A stretch of DNA of 64,000 nt from Planoprotostelium fungivorum (taxonomy: Eukaryota; Evosea; Variosea; Cavosteliida; Cavosteliaceae), in NCBI GenBank assembly GCA_003024175.1, contig MDYQ01000017.1:124001-188000 (forward strand). Reading direction: 5' to 3'. The position numbers were made by a program, and so were the translations under genes. The notes under the pieces were generated by a model. The model was given only the letters and a program-made list of their open reading frames with translations, was not told where the DNA came from and made no database searches. Shown piece after piece: positions 56,097-64,000 of this stretch; positions within the stretch are counted from its first letter, which is position 1, and every line of letters starts with the position of its first letter.

Positions 56097-57415
56097 TCAG
56101 TTCGTCCAGGTAACAGCGCCAGTCGAATCTTTCAGAGTCAACTTTCCATTGTTATCGAGAGACACCACGAAAGGTGCCTGTCCCCTCCTGTAGGTTCCAC
56201 TGGCCCACAAGACTTTGTTCGTGCCGTAGCCGACGAGGTTTCCATCAGACTGCATGACGAGACGGTTCGGTCCCTGTCCAGAGCTCTTTGTGGACCAGCT
56301 CACTCTTCCACTTCCTCGGATCACGATGTTGCCGTCCGATTCGACGGTGAGTCTGTAATTGCAATCTGGAGATGTGACTCCGCGTCCATCTTGAGATGTG
56401 ATGGTGCTGGTGCCGGACGAAGAGAGAGATGAGCCGACGGTGCTGTTGCATGAAGAGCGGCTGGCGGTGATGATGCCCGAAGATCTGGAATATGATGTGA
56501 GATGATGGAAGAGGAGATGATGACTTCACCTGCAGCCGTTGGAGGAGGTGCCTGGCTGTCCAGTCTTGAACCAACAAGTGGAACCGCAGATATCGAAGGC
56601 CCAGGCGTTACAGTCGGATCTCTGGTAGCACTTGGCTTGGCAATCTTCAGAGCTGCCATCACATTAGAACATGAAACGGAACATGCATTAGGCACACCTG
56701 GATGCAGTAGTCTGTCCTCCGTTGATGTCATTTCCTGCACGATCGATCTTGTCCTCGATCATACCGTAAGGTCCCTTTCTGGAGTTGTTGTTGGTGTTGT
56801 TGCCATTGTTGTTGCCGTTGTTGTTGGAGCACATGCTGGCAGGGAAAGGCTGCTGGCCCATCCAGTTTCCGGGAGGGTTATAGTTGCAGACCACTGTCAC
56901 ACATCACTCATTGAACCACACATCTTCACAATGTCCTCACCTAACTTGCAAGTGGAGCCACAAGCACAACCGATCTTGGTGGTGCTCTGCCACAGGACTT
57001 GGGTGAGATGTCCACAGTTGGCCCAGCCACCCTTGCAGCCATCTCCCCACATGTCTTTGCCACAGGTCCAGCTCTTCTCTTCACCAAGGGTCCATCCATC
57101 GACGGAATTCTTCACGTCGTCCAGACTGCAGCCTCCACCTCCAGAACTCATCCAGATATTCTGTCCGTAGCCATCGGCACCTCCGTGCTGGAAGACACAT
57201 TTCTAAAGAGGATTAATCATTGTCGATGATAAGATCAGCCGAATCGAACTCACATCGGCCCACTTCTGAGCGAGGTTGGCACCATTATCGTCCCAAGTGA
57301 CGGGGTTCAATCCGTATTTAGAGCGATAAGCATTGTGCTTCTGGACCCAAGCGTCAGAGAACTGGCTGGCGGTGGTGAGAGCGACAAAGAGGGTAAGGAT
57401 GGCGGCCTTCCTCAT
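56097..57415 (-). CDS. Secreted CAP/SCP protein with PAN-like and bulb-lectin domains
   Basis: Five exons (57415-57254, 57202-56941, 56893-56698, 56652-56530, 56484-56097) join to about 375 residues. A signal peptide (MRKAAILTLFVALTTASQFS) precedes a CAP domain with HNAYRSKYGLNPVTWDD, CVFQHGG, GYGQNIW, CGHLTQVLWQSTTKIGCAC and CNYNPPGNW. The CAP active-site-like His and Glu positions are mostly retained. An Asn-rich linker leads to a Cys-rich PAN/apple-like module (DCQAKCYQRSDCNAWAFD, ICGSTCWFKTG). The C-terminus is a B-lectin-type beta-prism (NYRLTVESDGNIVIRGSG; RLVMQSDGNLVGYG; LDNNGKLTLKD) with the QxDxNxVxY sugar-site pattern (QSDGNLVGY). It would be exported, perhaps binding mannose glycans of prey or cell wall. 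The combination is unusual. Confidence 0.85.
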
Positions 57416-57676
57416 CTTGTCTGTGTCGGTTTGTGACGAGAGAAGCCCGTTCGCTCGCAGAAGGAGGAAAGGAATCTTCGATGTCAGTAGGATGTTACTT
57501 TCTGGTGACAGGAACCTTACTTCAAATGAACTCTTTCTCTTTAGCAGCTCCACGATTCACGTGTGTGTGGTTATGAATGTAAAACGCTCATACATAAGAT
57601 CAAGGCTCTTCAGAATGTTCACGATCGACTGCTCAGAATCATCACATCAAGAACAACAGCTCTCGTGTTACTTTAT
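57416..57676. other. Spacer between minus-strand genes
   Basis: About 260 nt lie between the CAP-lectin start and the pirin stop. It must hold the CAP-lectin promoter. No other feature seen. Confidence 0.4.
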
Positions 57677-59111
57677 CTAAAATCTTCCGCTCTGAAAGTC
57701 AACGAAGGCTTGTTGGATCTCCTTCTGCGTGTTCATCACAAAGGGTCCATACCGAGCCATCGGCTCGTTCATCGGCATGGCAGCCGCCATGATGAACCTC
57801 GCTCCCTTGTCTCCCGCTCTCACTTGGATGTGATCTCCCTCCTTCTCGAACGCTGTTCGTCCTTCAACTCTTCGTCTCTTCATGACGTGACTCACCCACT
57901 AAGACACCCTCTCCTGCTGCCTTCGTCTGTCCCTCCGGCCCAAAATGACCTTCTCCCGCAAAGTTGTAACAGAAGATGTTGTGGCCTTGTGGAACCGCGT
58001 GTTCGAATCTGAATTGTGTCAATTCTTTTTTCCACGATGAGAGACTCACTTTTGGTTGGGTTCTAGAGTGACATCGAATAAGAGGGGATTGGTTGTGATG
58101 CCGTTGACGGCACCGACGGTGCCTTCGTATTCTCCCGCCATGATCTGTCATGTGATGAGATGAGATGGGAAGATGATGAGTCGTACCTTGATCTTTCCGA
58201 ATGGAGTCTCACGGATGGGAATCTGATCGGCCTGGTAGTCTTGGTAGCGAGGTGGTATCATCTTATCCTTGGCTGGTAGGTTGACCCACTGAATCTCGTC
58301 AGTTTTCGTTGAATTCAGATTCACCATTAGCTCAAATAGAGTACGATGAGGTGATGGACGATAAGATGATTAGACGATGGTGATGGCGGTATAGAAGATG
58401 GAGAGATCCTCACGAATTGAAAGCCGTGCATCTTTCCTTCTTGTTGTTGTGGCATCTCAGAATGGATGATGCCTCTACCAGCCGTCATCCATTGGACCGA
58501 ACCTGGACCCAAGAGTCCCTTGTTTCCCTTGTGGTCTATTCCCTCCTTCAGTCTCTTCCCTTCTCTCTTCACCTCACCTTGATGTAACATCCTGCCCTCC
58601 AACATGTATGTCACTGTCTCAAATCCTCTGTGTGGGTGCTCTGGGAATCCTGCCATGTATTGTTTTGGCTGGCATCTCTTTCAATCGATGGAGAGAAGAT
58701 GGGACGACAACTCACATCATCATTGTTGAACTCGTCCAACATGAGAAAGGGGTCGAAGTAGTCTAATTTGGGTGTTCCTATCGTTCTGTATCATCGTGTC
58801 AGATGAAGAACAATGAAGACATGTTGTACCTTCTGATGGTGACTCCTGCACCTTCCTTCATTGGACGTCCAGCCAATACGAGTTTCACGGATCTGCATAC
58901 GTTTGTCGTCATTTCTTCTTTCTTGTCTTCTAATCTAAGTTGAGCCTCTTCGACGATATCACCATCTATCACCTTGTGTTGGTTGTATTGTTTCTATCTG
59001 TTGTATCTGTTCGATTGTATGATCTTGATCTATACAGTCGTGATGGTCGAGATGTGCTGTTACGCTCAGAGATAGTATGAGGAAGAGGAAGTAGTGCCCA
59101 ACTGAAAACAT
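57677..59111 (-). CDS. Pirin-family cupin with predicted signal peptide
   Basis: The pirin core is clear: [89 protein letters not shown] and, in the second cupin, [15 protein letters not shown]. The metal ligands are kept: both His of HPHRG, and His plus Glu of IIHSEMP. Upstream, an exon starting at 59111 ([20 protein letters not shown]) joins by a 43-nt GTGAT...TAG intron, in frame, to [11 protein letters not shown]. That gives a signal peptide on a normally nuclear or cytosolic protein. Initiation at 58912 would give the ordinary form. Pirins bind iron; some have quercetinase activity. Confidence 0.85.
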
Positions 59112-59451
59112 GTTAAGTCGAAGAGGTGACTATGATTCTGCTGACCTGTAAATTATGAGCTCGAGGGGGGCTGAGGTGAGCACCTACGGGAAGGATCTTG
59201 AAGGTTCGCGCAAACCGTCTCAAAAGAAAGAAGCTTCCGAAACATCGGGTCACGTGATGATGAATCTACAATTCAAAGTATAAATGGGAATTTCGCCTTC
59301 TCAGCCGTTCAACTCCACACAAGGCTCACACAAGGAACAATAAGATGGATCGTGAGGATTGAAGGACCAACAATTTATCAATTGCCACTATCGTGACAGC
59401 CATTATCGCATCACGTTCGTAGATGATGCATCATTACAAACGGTTTACGAT
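59112..59451. other. Spacer upstream of pirin
   Basis: About 340 nt lie between the beta-amylase stop and the pirin start, both on the minus strand. No repeat or RNA gene seen. Confidence 0.4.
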
Positions 59452-61205
<1,754 letters not shown>

Positions 61206-61387
61206 GCTGCTTCTTGTCGGACCGTTTGTTGTTTGTAGAGGATCTTTCCATTTTCCCCAGGTGCCAAAACAGTTTGACATTCCTGTCATCATAGGTAAGA
61301 AAAATCAAAATATATTCCGTTTTGACTACAATTGTAGACGTGAGGTGAGTTGGCGCCAAAGTCGATATTTGAACGAAGAGCAGCAAC
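61206..61387. promoter_or_regulatory. Compact bidirectional promoter region
   Basis: The 182-bp region between the beta-amylase (-) and SKA3-like (+) start codons must hold both promoters. It is AT-rich around 61,290-61,330. No defined element is recognised. Confidence 0.45.
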
Positions 61388-63404
61388 ATGACTGCCGAAG
61401 TGGCCATTTCTTCTTTCGTCTCTTACTTTGTGAGTTCTGCTTCAAGTTTATCAAGAGACTGCACACAATTGAGACAATCAATCGATCTCCCTGCAGTCAC
61501 AGAAACCAGCAGCGCTTCTGTCCTTCTGGAGCAGGTGATTGATATATTTGTTACGTTCTGACTAATGTTCTTTGACTAACGATTGCATTAGTTGAACGAC
61601 AGAGCTACAAATTTGAATGATGAAGTTCAACAATTGTTGAATTATCCTGGGTTGATAGAGCCTTTCAGTTTCGATCACATCATCTCAACATGTGAGACGA
61701 TGTGGTCTCTCAACCAGGCCCATCTTGAAAAAGTCGAATCGAAATTGATTCAATACGGATTTAAGAACGATTTCAAACCGAAGAAGCAGATACAAGAGCG
61801 TCCTGCGAAGAAACAGACGATCAGGTATGGTTGATGATGTGATCACCATTCCATCTCAACCTCTTACAGAAGTGACAATCAATCCACCTTCATCAGAAAG
61901 CCAACTGTCACCGATGTCTCCGTCTCATACAAGATCGGATTACCACTCTCCGTCGCCCCAATAGAACCCACATCCGCCGTCGATGATTTCGGTCTCGAAG
62001 ATGATCTCGACGACGACATCCAACAAGTCCAGATCTCATCATCTACCATGGCCCTCCTTGCGGAAGCATCGAGAGGTGATCTCAGCTCCCTCTCCATCAA
62101 CTGATTGACATGTCTCAGCCAAAGCCCTCGCAGCGCAGAAGGCCATCTCATCCGCGGCTCCATCTGTGATGGAGAATCGTCCCACCACCTTCACCTCCCT
62201 TCCCACCCGTCCATATGTACCTTCTACCGCAACACAACCCACCGTCGCCCCGGTAACCACCACGATCCAAGCCACAATCCAGCCCGTGATGACCATCGGC
62301 GTTGTACAAACCACGCGAGAACCATCATCGAACGTCTCTACGCCAGATCACAGCGAATCGTTCACCGAAGAGGAAGAAGAAGAAGCAGTCCCCACCTCCC
62401 TACGTCGCCCGGTGACCGTTTCGGAGTGAGCGAAATCGATCGATGACGTCATCTGACGTCATCAGATTATCTCCGGCCTCGAAGATGTTGGCCATGATGT
62501 CACCCGTGGACGATGAGCCGGTGCCTTATAACCCTCCCTCTCTGCAACAGATACTGCGCCCTACTGTCGTCGCTCAGCCGCCCGCTGCACTTCCTGCCTC
62601 AGCGAAGGATCGAACGAAAGGCCAAGAGAAATCTTCCGCTGCGGTGGCTAGACATCCAAGTCCACCAAAGAGTCAAGTGAGACATGCATCAACATGATCG
62701 ATCGCAATGATCATGATCATCTGACGGGTGACAGAACGTCCCTCTACCCTCCCCTCCCGTCTACAACCGGCCCATCCTCAAACCCACTCAAGCTACCTAC
62801 GACATCTCTCAGAGAGGATCCGTGGTGAGACCTGTAGACGAAGAGAACACGATGGACCTCATGAGGCTGTGTCGGAGTGGTATGGATGAAGGTTGGACTT
62901 CACCTGACAGAGTGCCTCCCACTCCAATGGAGTCGAGAGCGAGACCCGTCAAATTCACCGGGAGAAGGTGAGTCGTTCCGGGGATCCTCAGGGTGACGAA
63001 TTTTCAGCGGGATTTCCGTACCCACGAGACCGATCGTCCAACAGAAAGTTGAAGTACAGACGGATGCACCCAAGGTCGTTGCCACGGCGACGAGCGTTGT
63101 AGATGGATCGAAATCGAATGCGAGGCACATTCAGCCCGAAGAGATGAAATCACTCTCCTCTTACCTCCTCCAACAGTGTCCCCTCCAAGTGATAGAATTT
63201 GAAATTTGAATATAACTGACATACGAATAGGAGCTGAACTCTCTGATCGACGCGATGTCCACGTTCATGAGGGAGAAGAATGTCGACTGCGTACCACGTG
63301 GAGTGATACCGCAACTGACGACTATGAAGCCCACTACAATGAACATGGCTCTGAAGAACTTGGGCCGTGTGGACATTCGAAACGATTCGTATTATTTCGT
63401 ATAA
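61388..63404 (+). CDS. SKA3-like kinetochore protein
   Basis: Exons from the ATG at 61388 to the stop at 63402-63404 encode about 540 residues. The N-terminal about 110 residues are a helical hairpin, FVSYFVSSASSLSRDCTQLR, LLEQLNDRATNLNDEVQQLL, CETMWSLNQAHLEKVESKLI and QYGFK, matching the length and order of the SKA3 N-terminal coil, including the closing K-Y-G motif. A disordered, Pro/Ser/Thr-rich middle follows (DDFGLEDD; many SP/TP), as in SKA3 where CDK sites sit. The C-terminus (LNSLIDAMSTFMREKNVDC; LKNLGRVDIRNDSYYFV) could be a small winged-helix-like end. SKA3 acts with SKA1/2 at kinetochore-microtubule junctions. The assignment is by remembered pattern only. Confidence 0.5.
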
Positions 63405-63730
63405 AGTGTGCTCGTCTGTCTTTGTTGAAGATATCTCATGTGAACTTTCATGCGATACACATCCTCGTGATGATGAAAGAAGGGGCAGGACATCTCACCT
63501 TCGTGTTAGAGAAAGACTTTCAAGAAGATAGACGATAGGTGCAGAGAGGAAGAAGAGCCTTTTTAGAGGACGCAACGGTCTCAAACGATTATTTGAAATT
63601 TCCGTGGGTCTTCCGAAAGCAAGAACAAAATAAAATTTAACTTCCGTGGAAAATCCGCCATTTCGGAATTTGCAGATTGCACAGGCACCATCACACAATC
63701 ACCAAACGCATACGAACAACAACCAACAAC
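63405..63730. other. Intergenic region upstream of heat-shock gene
   Basis: About 326 nt. Around 63,590-63,640 there are gaa/ttc alternations that could be heat-shock-element-like (for example near ttatttgaaatttccgtggg), but I cannot confirm an nGAAn array. It should hold the promoter of the next gene. Confidence 0.3.
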
Positions 63731-64000
63731 ATGATCAGCAACCTCTCTAAGACACTCAGAGCCGCCCCAATCCGACAAGTACCACGAGCGACGGCCTTCC
63801 CACTATCACGCCGCTTCGCCACTGAGGCCAACAATACTGAAGTCATCAAGAAGGGCGAATCAGACGTGCCGGTGTCCACTCGAGCGACCAGCGACAAGCC
63901 TGCCACCGTCGATCACTCCCATCACAACCGCCGTCTCAGCACGCAGCGCCAGCAGCAGCAGCACCCGGTCAATCAGCTCTTCGATAGCTTCTTCAACGAT
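63731..64000 (+). CDS. Mitochondrial small heat-shock protein (HSP20), N-terminal part
   Basis: The ATG at 63731 opens a frame to the window end (90 codons, partial). The N-terminus is a mitochondrial presequence: basic, Ser/Ala/Arg-rich, no acids in the first 28 residues (MISNLSKTLRAAPIRQVPRA, then LSRRFATEAN). A polar His/Gln-rich linker leads to NQLFDSFFND, the start typical of the HSP20 N-arm (LFDxFF). The alpha-crystallin domain would lie beyond the window, so the family call is provisional. Such proteins hold unfolded matrix proteins under stress. Confidence 0.5.
   Translation, partial: MISNLSKTLRAAPIRQVPRATAFPLSRRFATEANNTEVIKKGESDVPVSTRATSDKPATVDHSHHNRRLSTQRQQQQHPVNQLFDSFFND

Overview
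This window looks like nuclear DNA of a free-living amoebozoan, most plausibly a protosteloid amoeba. That placement is inference. The genes are packed tightly on both strands and cut by many very short introns, mostly 35-60 nt with a GTGAG-type donor and a CAG or TAG acceptor. The families also fit a phagotrophic soil amoeba: sedolisin protease, beta-amylase, CAP/lectin protein, pirin, ABCG transporter, many-exon LRR and ankyrin proteins, and a large receptor kinase. I saw no rRNA, tRNA, CRISPR array or prokaryotic operon.

Layout. 1-14,560 is gene-dense: the 5' end of a sedolisin gene (-), weak small genes, an LRR protein with a Lys/Glu tail (-), a 146-residue protein (+), a 25-exon tail-anchored ankyrin protein (+) converging on an ABCG half-transporter (-), a coiled-coil gene (-) divergent from a small membrane protein (+), and 6-pyruvoyl-tetrahydropterin synthase (-). 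14,560-21,860 is AT-rich and repetitive: a degenerate short-unit array, LINE fragments with RNase H and zinc-knuckle-like coding remains, a short element with inverted ends, and a large fold-back around a nested repeat. 21,860-25,100 is a multi-exon RNI-type LRR gene (-). 25,100-29,300 holds an EF-2 pseudogene, a 130-bp tandem repeat and little else. 29,350-33,720 holds unrecognised lineage-specific genes, including a divergent pair of paralogues. 34,500-36,540 is an ADIP/SSX2IP-like coiled-coil gene. 37,000-44,500 is sparse: a decayed LCAT/PDAT-like gene, an inverted gene duplication and a four-EF-hand gene. 44,500-63,400 is dense again: a TPAK-repeat nuclear-type protein (-), a receptor kinase with a GPS autoproteolysis motif (-), a Ser-rich protein (+), a CAP-PAN-B-lectin protein (-), a pirin with a signal peptide (-), beta-amylase (-) and an SKA3-like kinetochore protein (+). 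The window ends in the 5' end of a mitochondrial small heat-shock protein gene.

The most striking item is 50,263-54,732: a signal peptide, beta-helix-like ectodomain, Ser/Thr stalk, GAIN/GPS-like cleavage motif, one membrane helix and a tyrosine-kinase-like domain. That is an adhesion-GPCR style cleavage module joined to a receptor kinase. Sedolisin, CAP-lectin, pirin and beta-amylase add a secreted set that fits extracellular or phagosomal digestion, but they are separate genes and no shared pathway is shown.

Four single-N gaps (21,266; 32,311; 33,263; 36,046) have near-identical sequence on both sides. They look like unmerged haplotype or contig overlaps and make gene models there unreliable.
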